32,654 nucleotides of DNA from Megasphaera paucivorans (GTDB lineage: Bacteria; Bacillota; Negativicutes; Veillonellales; Megasphaeraceae): positions 1 through 32,654 of the forward strand of contig NZ_FNHQ01000030.1 in NCBI RefSeq assembly GCF_900103535.1. The letters run 5' to 3'. Under the pieces are notes generated by a model that was not told the DNA's origin, searched no databases, and worked only from the letters and a program-made list of their open reading frames with translations. The position numbers and the translations under genes were made by a program. Below are positions 25,328-32,358 of the stretch, piece after piece; the first letter of the stretch is position 1; each line of letters opens with the position of its first letter.

Positions 25328-26440
25328 ATGCGTTATGTATCAAAAAAGAAATTGTCAGTTTTTTGTCTGATTGCAATGTGCGCCGGTGTTTTTTCATTTG
25401 GCAGTATGGAAAGTACACAAGCCTGCAGCAGAATTTTATCTGCCGATAATGGGGAGGCTGTATTGGTAGGGCGTAATATGGACTGGCCGGAAAAAACGGA
25501 TGTTGCGTTTTGGTTTCTGCCGAGAGGAATTAAAAATATAGGGTTGAATGGAGAAAATTCCTTAGACTGGCAATCTAAATATAGTTCTTTGATTATTGCT
25601 TCGTCTGTACAGGGACAATCTTTTGCCTCTGATGGAATCAATGAAAAAGGATTGGAAGCTAATTTGCTGTGGCTCGACGAAAGCAATTACGGCAAACGAG
25701 ATGAAACAAAACCAGGATTATCTGTTTCGAAATGGGCGCAGTATATTTTAGATAATTGTGCTACAGTGGAAGAAGCGGTAAATTTAACTAAGTCAAATCA
25801 ATATACGATTGTGGATCTAAATGTTCCTATGTATATTCCAACAGTGGGTACTACTATGGCTCGAGCATCGCTGCATTTGGCATTAGCTGATAAAACGGGA
25901 GATTCGGCAATTATTGAATATATAGATGGAAAAGCCGTGATTTATCATGACCGGAATTATAAAATCATGACCAATTCCCCAACCTTTGATAAGCAGCAAG
26001 AAAATTTACGGCAATATAAAGGGTTTGGCGGTACAAAGGAATTACCGGGCAATTCTACCCCGGGCGACCGTTTTGTCCGGGCTTCCTTTTATTTGAAAAA
26101 TTTACCGCAGCCGAGCAATTTGCGGGAAGCTTTGGCGCACATGTTTAGTGTGACGCGGAATGCCGCGCAGCCGTATATCAAGACATTGGATCCTAAACAT
26201 CCGTATACGGCCGCCACGATATGGAGTACCGTAGGGGATTTGACCAACGGATATTATTATTTTGAGTCGACAACGAGTCCCTTTCTGGTATGGGCTGATT
26301 TTTCTTCCTTTGACAGTAATACAGGAGCTCCGGCTATGAAACTTTCGTTAAGCGGAGACACAGATTATAACGGCAACGTGTCTAATTTATTTCAGAAAGC
26401 AGATCCGAATGAATTGAAAGTACCGGAGTTCCATCATTGA
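25328..26440 (+). CDS. Secreted choloylglycine hydrolase / penicillin V acylase family amidase
   Basis: 370-aa Ntn-type hydrolase of linear amide C-N bonds. An N-terminal signal peptide (KKK then a hydrophobic stretch to about residue 25) ends at TQA, just before C33 in ACSRIL. Cleavage there would expose the catalytic N-terminal cysteine. Further family features: GRNMDW near 50-55 and TNSPTFDKQ in the middle. The substrate could be bile-salt conjugates, penicillin V, or N-acyl homoserine lactone/amino acids; sequence alone does not decide. Export is the unusual point, since many bile salt hydrolases lack signal peptides. Start ATG 25328 follows AAGGGGG. Transcribed alone and closed by a terminator. 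Confidence 0.88.
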   Translation: MRYVSKKKLSVFCLIAMCAGVFSFGSMESTQACSRILSADNGEAVLVGRNMDWPEKTDVAFWFLPRGIKNIGLNGENSLDWQSKYSSLIIASSVQGQSFASDGINEKGLEANLLWLDESNYGKRDETKPGLSVSKWAQYILDNCATVEEAVNLTKSNQYTIVDLNVPMYIPTVGTTMARASLHLALADKTGDSAIIEYIDGKAVIYHDRNYKIMTNSPTFDKQQENLRQYKGFGGTKELPGNSTPGDRFVRASFYLKNLPQPSNLREALAHMFSVTRNAAQPYIKTLDPKHPYTAATIWSTVGDLTNGYYYFESTTSPFLVWADFSSFDSNTGAPAMKLSLSGDTDYNGNVSNLFQKADPNELKVPEFHH

Positions 26441-26474
26441 CGATACATTGAAATCATAATGAGAACAATGCAAA

Positions 26475-26516
26475 AAAGTCACGCTAGAAGTTTGTTTCTG
26501 GCGTGATTTTTTTTTT
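26475..26516 (+). terminator. Terminator of the amidase gene
   Basis: TCACGCTAGAA (26479-26489) pairs with TTCTGGCGTGA (26496-26506), followed by ten T. Confidence 0.9.
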
Positions 26517-26578
26517 GCAGTAAGCATGCCGATGTATTAATTTACAGAAATGCAATGTTGCAGGTCGTAAACTGGTAA

Positions 26579-27337
26579 TTAATATCCATAAAGCGATAGC
26601 GTAATAGATTCGGGATAGGTATCAAAATACAAATACTCTCCCTGCCCGATACCATAGGCGCCGGAGGAAGTATAGCTTCCGATGGGGACAGAGGGCATGC
26701 GTGTCAAACCATAGGTGTCATGATAATCGGCAAGGCTGTTTGCACAAGTGTAACCTGTACTGTCGAAGTGGGAGGGACCTTGTTTATACAGTGTAATATT
26801 GACAGCAATCGCATTATCGTCGAAGTCGATGCTGACACCCCTATGTTGATACATATAGCGGCTGCGATCGGATACAGCAAGTAAATAAGGAGAAATTTGC
26901 GTGGGTTTGCCGTATAGCTTGCATACTTCAGATGGTGTCATTCCTAAATGGAGACCGGCTACAGATTCCACATAGCGGGCATGTGGTGTTTTTCGCAGGG
27001 GAAGGGTCTTGTTGAGTACGATATACGTGTGATATCCTTGACCAAATGCATAGATATAAATATCTCGATTTCCTGCAGCTTCTGTAATCCGTATCGTACC
27101 ACTCTCCGGATATCCTCCGGCAAAGTCAAAGGCCGCTGTGACAGGGCAGCCGTTAATGGAATCGTTTTCTACAGTCATTGCTAAATTACCGGCATAGTCG
27201 TACCAATCCCCATCTATACGTTCTAAGAATGTATGAATCGATTGCTGCGGCATGGAATGGTGGTATGCAAAAGAAAGGGAAAGAGATGGCAGAAAAAATA
27301 TCAAACAAAAAGTAATGATGGATATGATTCGCTTCAT
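26579..27337 (-). CDS. Secreted hypothetical protein with GMTxxEV repeat-like motif
   Basis: 252 aa with a clear signal peptide (MKRIISIITF followed by a hydrophobic run, cut near SFAYHH). No lipobox cysteine. The middle has LHLGMTPSEVCKLYGKPTQ, a pattern (GMT-x2-EV-x4-G-x-P) shared with SmpA/BamE-like and other envelope proteins. The rest is rich in Tyr, Gly and Ser and probably folds as beta strands. GAGGAGGAT precedes the ATG. It lies 39 nt downstream of the nitroreductase gene on the same strand. Function unknown; envelope localisation is inferred. Confidence 0.75.
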   Translation of the reverse strand: MKRIISIITFCLIFFLPSLSLSFAYHHSMPQQSIHTFLERIDGDWYDYAGNLAMTVENDSINGCPVTAAFDFAGGYPESGTIRITEAAGNRDIYIYAFGQGYHTYIVLNKTLPLRKTPHARYVESVAGLHLGMTPSEVCKLYGKPTQISPYLLAVSDRSRYMYQHRGVSIDFDDNAIAVNITLYKQGPSHFDSTGYTCANSLADYHDTYGLTRMPSVPIGSYTSSGAYGIGQGEYLYFDTYPESITLSLYGY

Positions 27338-27376
27338 CGGGTATCCTCCTCTGCAATACGGTATAAAATAGGAAAA

Positions 27377-27916
27377 TTAATTCCAAGTTTCGTATTTGAT
27401 TATTTCATCCAAGGATTTTCGCGGTCTGGGTGAGGGTGTTTCATTTCCATATCCCAGCGTTACGATTCCGCAAACATATATATCATTGGGGATGCCTAAT
27501 ATGGGGCGCACATCCTTTTGTTCGAACCAACCGGTCCAACATGCCGCGAGACCTTGATTTTCAGCTTCGAGGAGTATGTGTTCTATGGCAATGGAGGTAT
27601 CTCGAATACATTGTTTCAATTCCACTTCAGGACTGGTTTCGTCTATATAGAGAGGGCGGCTATCAGAAATACGGCACCTAATATCCGCAGTACATACAAT
27701 ATAAACGGGAGCTTCCAACATCCATTTTTGATTATGATCAACTTGTGCCAGTTTTTTCTTTGTTTCTTCTGATTCTACAATGATAAAACGCCAAGGCTGG
27801 GTGTTGCTTCCGGAGGGCGCTAACCGAGCGCTTTCCAGAATTTTTATGATTTTTTCTTTTTCTACGATCCGGTTCTGATATTTCCGTATACTTCTCCTAT
27901 TTTCTATTTGTTTCAC
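27377..27916 (-). CDS. Nitroreductase family protein
   Basis: About 179-aa FMN-dependent NAD(P)H oxidoreductase. Typical opening QIENRRSIRKYQNR, the LESARLAPSGSNTQPWRFIIV FMN-binding segment, the mid helix HILLEAENQGLAACWTGWF, and a closing TLGYGNETPSPRPRKSLDEII. I choose GTG 27916 because AAAGGGG lies 9 nt before it. The alternative TTG 27925 directly abuts that site. Probable flavin reductase or nitroaromatic reductase of unknown substrate. It likely forms an operon with the secreted protein that follows. Confidence 0.9.
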   Translation of the reverse strand: MKQIENRRSIRKYQNRIVEKEKIIKILESARLAPSGSNTQPWRFIIVESEETKKKLAQVDHNQKWMLEAPVYIVCTADIRCRISDSRPLYIDETSPEVELKQCIRDTSIAIEHILLEAENQGLAACWTGWFEQKDVRPILGIPNDIYVCGIVTLGYGNETPSPRPRKSLDEIIKYETWN

Positions 27917-28174
27917 GATAATCAACCCCTTTCACTTTTTATTATACTGTAGGTGTCAATTGCGTCAGCAAAAAATCCGGTGAGCAGGATACACGCAGTT
28001 TCTGCTCCTGAAATAGGTACAAAAAAAATATGAAATAGAAATAGGCATATAGGATATAGACCGACCGGTATGATATACTGGAGACAAGGAATGACTGCAT
28101 GATATCCTGATAGGGCGTGTGATGATCATGTCGGTATATCTATAATTACAGGAAAAGATCGGAGAGGATGCATA

Positions 28175-28999
28175 ATGGACAAGCGGGAGTTTGAATCAGA
28201 TATGACTCGGTTTATTCTGGAGGATAAACGAAATATAGTGGAGAACGTCCGGATTTTTGAAGCCCCTTTATTTACGTATGGAAGTCCGGTGGATTCAATG
28301 TATCAAGACTTGAAAGATAAGAAGGAAGCAAATTTACCGGATCTGATACTGCCGAAAGAATGGCTGTCGTCTGCAAAAACGTGTATAGCTGGATTTCTTC
28401 CTTTTACAGAACAGGTGCGTTTTGCCAACAGGGGCGGAGACTGGGCGGCACAAGAGTGGTTGTATGCACGTATTGAAGGGCAGGCATTCATAAATGAACT
28501 GCTGCAGCGGGGCACAGCCTATTTAAAAGGAAAAAACTGTGATACGGTCGTGCCCTCTTTAAGTGAAAACTTTCATTCTATTGAGAACATGGGAAGTAAT
28601 GATTGGTTTACCGACGGGGAAAGCTATACGTCGACTTGGTCAGAGCGGCATAATGCGTATATTTGCGGCTTAGGAACGTTTGGTTTATCCAAAGGCCTTA
28701 TTACAAAAAAAGGAATTGCCGGACGCTATTTTTCCTGGATTACGGAAGCAGATTTTGAAAAGAATCATAGGACGTACAGCCGCATATATGAGTATTGTAC
28801 ACAGTGCGGAGCATGTATTCACAGATGTCCTGTCGAGGCTATCAATGAAAAAACCGGGAAAAATCATGATATATGCGCCGTTTTTTTGAATAATACGAGA
28901 AAACGGTTTTCACCCCGATATGGGTGTGGAAAATGTCAATGCGGGGTTCCTTGTGAACATCAGATACCGGATAAAAATAAGAAAGCCGCAGAGGCATAA
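28175..28999 (+). CDS. Double 4Fe-4S cluster protein, QueG-like
   Basis: 274 aa. The C-terminal region carries two ferredoxin-type clusters, CTQCGACIHRCPVEAI and a later CGKCQCGVPC that shares a cysteine from the upstream CAVF segment. This is the layout seen in epoxyqueuosine reductase (QueG) and its paralogues. The N-terminal part has no feature that I recognise as the QueG cobalamin site, and the protein is shorter than QueG, so I call it a QueG-like oxidoreductase rather than QueG. GGAGAGGAT precedes the ATG. Single gene. Two clusters suggest an electron-transfer role. Confidence 0.8.
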   Translation: MDKREFESDMTRFILEDKRNIVENVRIFEAPLFTYGSPVDSMYQDLKDKKEANLPDLILPKEWLSSAKTCIAGFLPFTEQVRFANRGGDWAAQEWLYARIEGQAFINELLQRGTAYLKGKNCDTVVPSLSENFHSIENMGSNDWFTDGESYTSTWSERHNAYICGLGTFGLSKGLITKKGIAGRYFSWITEADFEKNHRTYSRIYEYCTQCGACIHRCPVEAINEKTGKNHDICAVFLNNTRKRFSPRYGCGKCQCGVPCEHQIPDKNKKAAEA

Positions 29000-29058
29000 C
29001 TGATTAGCATATAAAATAGGGATAGCCCGATAGGTTGACAGAAAAGAGGTGCGAAAAA

Positions 29059-29502
29059 ATGAACGATTTTTTGAGTGAATTTAAACGATTTATTATGCGG
29101 GGCAATGTGCTTGATATGGCTATCGGCGTTGTCGTAGAAGCGGCATTTAGTAAAATTGTGAGTTCTCTTGTGACATACATTATTATGCCGCCCTTGGGCG
29201 TACTGCTTGGAGGTATTGATTTTTCTAATTTTTTTATTCTATTGAGCACAACAAAACGCGCAGAGACATTGGCGGAAGCCTAAGCGCAAGGGATTCCGGT
29301 CGTTGCCTACGGCGCGTTTATCAATACGGTCATTGAGTTTTTGATTATAGCTCTTGCGATTTTTGTCGTGATTCGACAAATCAATACATTCTTTCCCCAA
29401 TACAAGGAAATCCCGGCTGTGCGACACTGTCCTTATTGCCGGGAATCAATTGCCGAAGAAGCGACTCGGTGTCCTTACTGTACCTCTGTAATATCGGACT
29501 GA
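29059..29502 (+). pseudogene. mscL: mscL, large-conductance mechanosensitive channel, with in-frame stop
   Basis: Codons 1-74 encode the MscL N-terminal half ([30 protein letters not shown] and the first membrane helix). Codon 75 is TAA (29281-29283). The same frame then continues without further stops as [28 protein letters not shown], the second helix, and ends with a zinc-ribbon-like tail HCPYC and RCPYC. AGAGGTG gives a good start at 29059. Family members read AxAxG at this point, so a lysine-type codon AAA/AAG to TAA change is likely. The channel is either inactive or the stop is suppressed. Only one lesion is seen, so the break is recent or is a sequence error. Confidence 0.85.
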
Positions 29503-29511
29503 TCGAAAATA

Positions 29512-29550
29512 ATCCCTATATATCGCTGCAACGCAGCAGTATATAGGGAT
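29512..29550 (-). terminator. Terminator-like hairpin between mscL and the minus-strand secreted protein
   Basis: ATCCCTATATA (29512-29522) pairs with TATATAGGGAT (29540-29550), with an inner GCTGC-AAC-GCAGC stem. On the minus strand it is followed by ATTATTTTC, so it most likely ends the minus-strand gene that stops at 29563. Confidence 0.6.
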
Positions 29551-29562
29551 GGAAAAGATAAT

Positions 29563-30276
29563 TTATTTTGCAGCTGATACGGTCACATTTTGTCCTTGAG
29601 GCAAAACGACGTTCATCGCTTCATTTAAATTCTCTGGAGTAGCTGATAAATCGGTATCTTTTTGAACCGTAACCTTAAATACTTGTCCTTGGTTATAATA
29701 AATGTTTTCGCCGCGCATGAATAATCCTCCAACGAGACTTACTACAGCGGCGACTGCAACTGCGCCGTTATCATCACGGCCATACCCTTTTACATATCCG
29801 TTTAAAGGAATATGGACTCCGTTACGAGTCTGTATGCTGGGAATATTGATTTCTAAATTTCCGCCGCGGCCAAATATTCCGTTGCCGCTGGCTTTGATAA
29901 TTACACCTTCACAGTTCGATCCTTTTGGAAGAATGACCACATTGTTAATACGTAAATCTTCGGTGGTTTTTAATTTAAGGGGATCTCCTGTTTTATTTTT
30001 TTTTGAATTTATAGAATCCATTAATTCTAATGTGATTTGTGTATCTTTAGGAACATATACGTTTCCTTTTTTTACACCTTCGGTTTTATGGTCGAACTCT
30101 TTCAGGATAGCCTGTATGCGATCTTTTGTGGAAGGTTCCGCTTGAGACTGTTCTACAGGCAGGGGAGAAGCTAAAATTGGTTTGTGCAATACCATGTCAT
30201 TTGCATTTGCACCATAAGGAATAGTAAAGATGGTACACATAAATAAAACAGATACAAGTTGCTTGCAATTCATCAT
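29563..30276 (-). CDS. Secreted hypothetical protein
   Basis: 237 aa with an N-terminal signal peptide (MNCKQLVSVLFM then hydrophobic residues, probable cleavage near GANA). After a Pro/Glu-rich linker, a domain reads YVPKDTQITLELMDSINSKK, then TGDPLKLKTTEDLRINNVVILPKGS and KVTVQKDTDL. This suggests a beta-rich periplasmic domain like those in secretion/conjugation accessory proteins, but I cannot name a family. A short glycine/alanine-rich VAVAAVVSLVGGLF segment could insert in a membrane. AGGAGGTAAC precedes two tandem ATGs. Single gene. Confidence 0.75.
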   Translation of the reverse strand: MMNCKQLVSVLFMCTIFTIPYGANANDMVLHKPILASPLPVEQSQAEPSTKDRIQAILKEFDHKTEGVKKGNVYVPKDTQITLELMDSINSKKNKTGDPLKLKTTEDLRINNVVILPKGSNCEGVIIKASGNGIFGRGGNLEINIPSIQTRNGVHIPLNGYVKGYGRDDNGAVAVAAVVSLVGGLFMRGENIYYNQGQVFKVTVQKDTDLSATPENLNEAMNVVLPQGQNVTVSAAK

Positions 30277-30462
30277 AAGTTACCTCCTGAAAATAGTTAC
30301 ATACTTCATGTGAAACTGGGGGCTGTATTTCTTTTTTAATTATTTTTTTTATATTTATTTTATATAATATCATATATAAAATTTTTAGTATATAATAAAT
30401 AGTACAAAATTATTACGATGGTGTTTTTTGTGAAGTAAGGAAAATAGAGATGTTTTTAAACA

Positions 30463-30522
30463 TGCAATACACACAAAACCAACCGGCGGGTATTCCCGTC
30501 GGTTGGTTTTGTATGTATTGCA
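30463..30522 (-). terminator. Long hairpin terminator after the YibE/F gene
   Basis: A stem of about 28 bp (TGCAATAC at 30463 to its partner at 30522, core CCAACCGGCGGG/CCCGTCGGTTGG) closes on a 4-nt loop. Reading the minus strand, GGTTGGTTTTG follows the core, which fits termination of the gene at 30532. The rest of 30277-30531 holds no gene. Confidence 0.8.
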
Positions 30523-30531
30523 ATATAGTTG

Positions 30532-31725
30532 TCAGTTTATTTTTTCTGGCACTCGGTTTGTTTTAGGGCGGTGTACCGTAAGAAAAAATGACGTAATAGC
30601 GGCAGTAATAGGTATAGTAAAGATTAAACCGATACTTCCGGTCAAAGCACGTACTATTTCCGTTACGATCATACCCAGATTCAGCATGGGAATCAAATCC
30701 ATATTTTGTTGTACTGCAAATAGTAAAATCAAAGGCAGAAAGCTTCCTAAATAAGCCAGAATCAAGGTATTTGTCATGGTACCCATAATATCTTTTCCGA
30801 TGTTTAATCCCGAAGAAAATAGATTCCATCTGGATATAGCAGGATTAGAAAGCTGGATTTCCTGCAGGGAGGATGAAATAGAAATAGCAACATCCATGAC
30901 AGCTCCCAATGCACCTAATATAATGCTGGCAAATACGATGTCTTGAAAATTTAACGAATGCAGGTATTGTGCCCGTAACATGATAGCTTCTTCCGTATCC
31001 AATCCAGTTAGATGCATCCAGAAGATAGAAGCAGAAGCAAGAAGGCTTGCCATAGCAACACCGCCTACGGTTCCTAATATGGCACCCCAGGTCTTGGCTT
31101 TCCAACCGCTGACCGTAATTTGAGTAACGACGGTAATCAGTGCACTGATTGCAAAAGTGAGATAGGGAATCGGCCATTGTCCTCTTAAAATTTCCGGAAT
31201 CATTATTTTCAGAATGACTGCGATGGCAAAACAAACGACAAATAGAGATTTAATACCGACTTTGCGACCTATGACCAGCAGTGTTAATACAAAAATACCC
31301 AGCAAGATATATACGTAAGGAAGCCGTTGATAATCGGCAACATCATAACGGATTTTTCCTGCATTATCTGTTTTAGCAACAATTACCCGGTCGCCGGGAA
31401 GCAAGGTCATATTAACCACTTCATTCATGTTTATCTTTTTGTGTAAACTAGTAATAGTGGATCCTTTATTGGGACCAGAGGTGAGTTTTAATGTTACTAA
31501 TTGAGCATCATTTGATTCTTTTTCAAATAAAGAAGGGGAATGAGGTGGTTTTTGGATTTTTTCCACTGTTGCATAAAAATATTGCGGCCGTACGTAAGCA
31601 GGTACTGTCTGGGCAGTAGAAGATACGGCAGGTGGATTGGCGGCAAAAGCTATATTTCCCATACACATACCGAACAATAGAAAAAGTAAGAATATATTTT
31701 TATATAGCAGTGATTTTAATTTCAT
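30532..31725 (-). CDS. YibE/F family membrane protein
   Basis: 397 aa. Signal-peptide-like start (residues 1-29, ending AFA), an extracytoplasmic domain to about residue 135, then seven to eight hydrophobic segments (LPYVYILLGIFVLTLLVI, SLFVVCFAIAVILKIM, through to ITAAITSFFLTV). Segments such as LLPGDRVIV, FASIILGALGAVMDVAISI and IGKDIMGTMTNTLILAYLG are characteristic of the YibE/F family. Its function is unknown; a transport or sensing role is only inferred. GGAGGGATC precedes the ATG. Two copies of a 10-bp palindrome lie 24-51 bp upstream of the start. Confidence 0.88.
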   Translation of the reverse strand: MKLKSLLYKNIFLLFLLFGMCMGNIAFAANPPAVSSTAQTVPAYVRPQYFYATVEKIQKPPHSPSLFEKESNDAQLVTLKLTSGPNKGSTITSLHKKINMNEVVNMTLLPGDRVIVAKTDNAGKIRYDVADYQRLPYVYILLGIFVLTLLVIGRKVGIKSLFVVCFAIAVILKIMIPEILRGQWPIPYLTFAISALITVVTQITVSGWKAKTWGAILGTVGGVAMASLLASASIFWMHLTGLDTEEAIMLRAQYLHSLNFQDIVFASIILGALGAVMDVAISISSSLQEIQLSNPAISRWNLFSSGLNIGKDIMGTMTNTLILAYLGSFLPLILLFAVQQNMDLIPMLNLGMIVTEIVRALTGSIGLIFTIPITAAITSFFLTVHRPKTNRVPEKIN

Positions 31726-31749
31726 AGCAGATCCCTCCGTTTATATATT

Positions 31750-31776
31750 ATTTGCAAATGCGAATTATTTGCAAAT
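31750..31776 (-). promoter_or_regulatory. Tandem ATTTGCAAAT palindromes upstream of the YibE/F gene
   Basis: Two identical perfect 10-bp palindromes, 31750-31759 and 31767-31776, with centres 17 bp apart and the CGAATT-containing spacer between them. They lie just upstream of the ribosome site of the minus-strand gene and are a candidate double operator. The bound factor is unknown. Confidence 0.6.
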
Positions 31777-32303
31777 GTTTATGAATGAAATGATATCATA
31801 GATATATTGATCTTACAAATAAAAATATTGTAAAGAATAAGAGATAAAAACAATATAAATAATCTTCTGCTATATAGAACTGGTTAAGAAATAAAAAATG
31901 TAAAGTAATTTTAAGAAGAGAAAATACATCAAGGGTTGCAGCAATACCCGGTATATAATTTGCATAACTGCGGGAAGGCAGAAACGTAATAAAAAAGACA
32001 AGGTATGATGGGGAGTCATGCCTTGCCTTCTTTTACAGGTTTTCAAAAAGTCGAAATTTTTTATATTAGGAGGTACATGTTTGCTGAAACATGGAAAACC
32101 TGTTTATTATATTATAAATATAATTACAAAAAATACAAATGTTTTTAATTAAAATATAAAATTATTATAATAATAAAAAATGCATTCAGATAAATTCTTT
32201 AAATATATAAGAACGGTTTTGGCGATTTAAAATTATTTCACCAAACTTTCCGGTGAGATTTCGACGGAAAGTTACAAAAAAAGGCACGTATAAGGTAGAG
32301 CAT
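31777..32303. other. AT-rich gap before the insertion sequence
   Basis: No confident gene. It holds a possible small transcript with a TATAAT box (31954-31959) and a terminator hairpin (31995-32034), and a strong ribosome site AGGAGGT (32068-32074). The latter is followed by only a 23-codon frame from TTG 32081 or ATG 32077. A hairpin with arms AACTTTCCG (32244-32252) and CGGAAAGTT (32265-32273) lies close to the IS end. The region may contain a decayed gene or a small RNA. Confidence 0.5.
31995..32034 (+). terminator. Terminator-like hairpin in the gap
   Basis: CAAGGTATGA (31999-32008) pairs with TCATGCCTTG (32016-32025, one G-T pair), extended by AAG/CTT outside, then TTCTTTT. No gene ends here, so it may belong to a small RNA or to a lost gene. 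Confidence 0.7.
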
Positions 32304-32307
32304 GTAC

Positions 32308-32358
32308 TGACCCCCATAAGTTAGACCTAGAAATCTAGCTTATGGGGGTCAGCTTTTT
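32308..32358 (+). promoter_or_regulatory. Hairpin terminator/ribosome-site lock in the IS left end
   Basis: TGACCCCCATAAG (32308-32320) is the exact inverse complement of 32339-32351, and five further positions pair with one wobble. CTTTTT follows and the ATG is at 32359. Transcripts entering from outside would terminate or have the GGGGGT ribosome-binding part of the stem masked, limiting transposase made from neighbouring promoters. Confidence 0.7.

Noticed and set aside
25261-25449. 62-codon frame from TTG directly after AGGAGGTG
   Set aside because: It runs out of frame through the signal peptide of the amidase, has a poor 2-nt spacing and no recognisable composition. The ATG-TAA after the same ribosome site is the better reading of this spot.
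26550-26561. TGCAA-TG-TTGCA palindrome after the secreted hypothetical gene
   Set aside because: The half-sites are in the opposite order (TGCAA first), and it lies at gene ends, not at a promoter.
27960-27971. TTGC-GTCA-GCAA, partial match to the proposed operator, upstream of the nitroreductase gene
   Set aside because: Only the outer 4 bp of each arm match, and its centre is 22 bp, not 32 bp, from the nearest TATAAT box. It could occur by chance, so I do not include it in the regulon.
28068-28090. GACCGACCGGTATGATATAC, resembling TetR-type operators
   Set aside because: The right half does not mirror the left half well and no TetR-type gene is present nearby.
28175-28999. Calling the double-cluster protein QueG (epoxyqueuosine reductase)
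   Set aside because: The Fe-S layout fits but the chain is short and I could not identify the cobalamin-binding region, so only QueG-like is supported.
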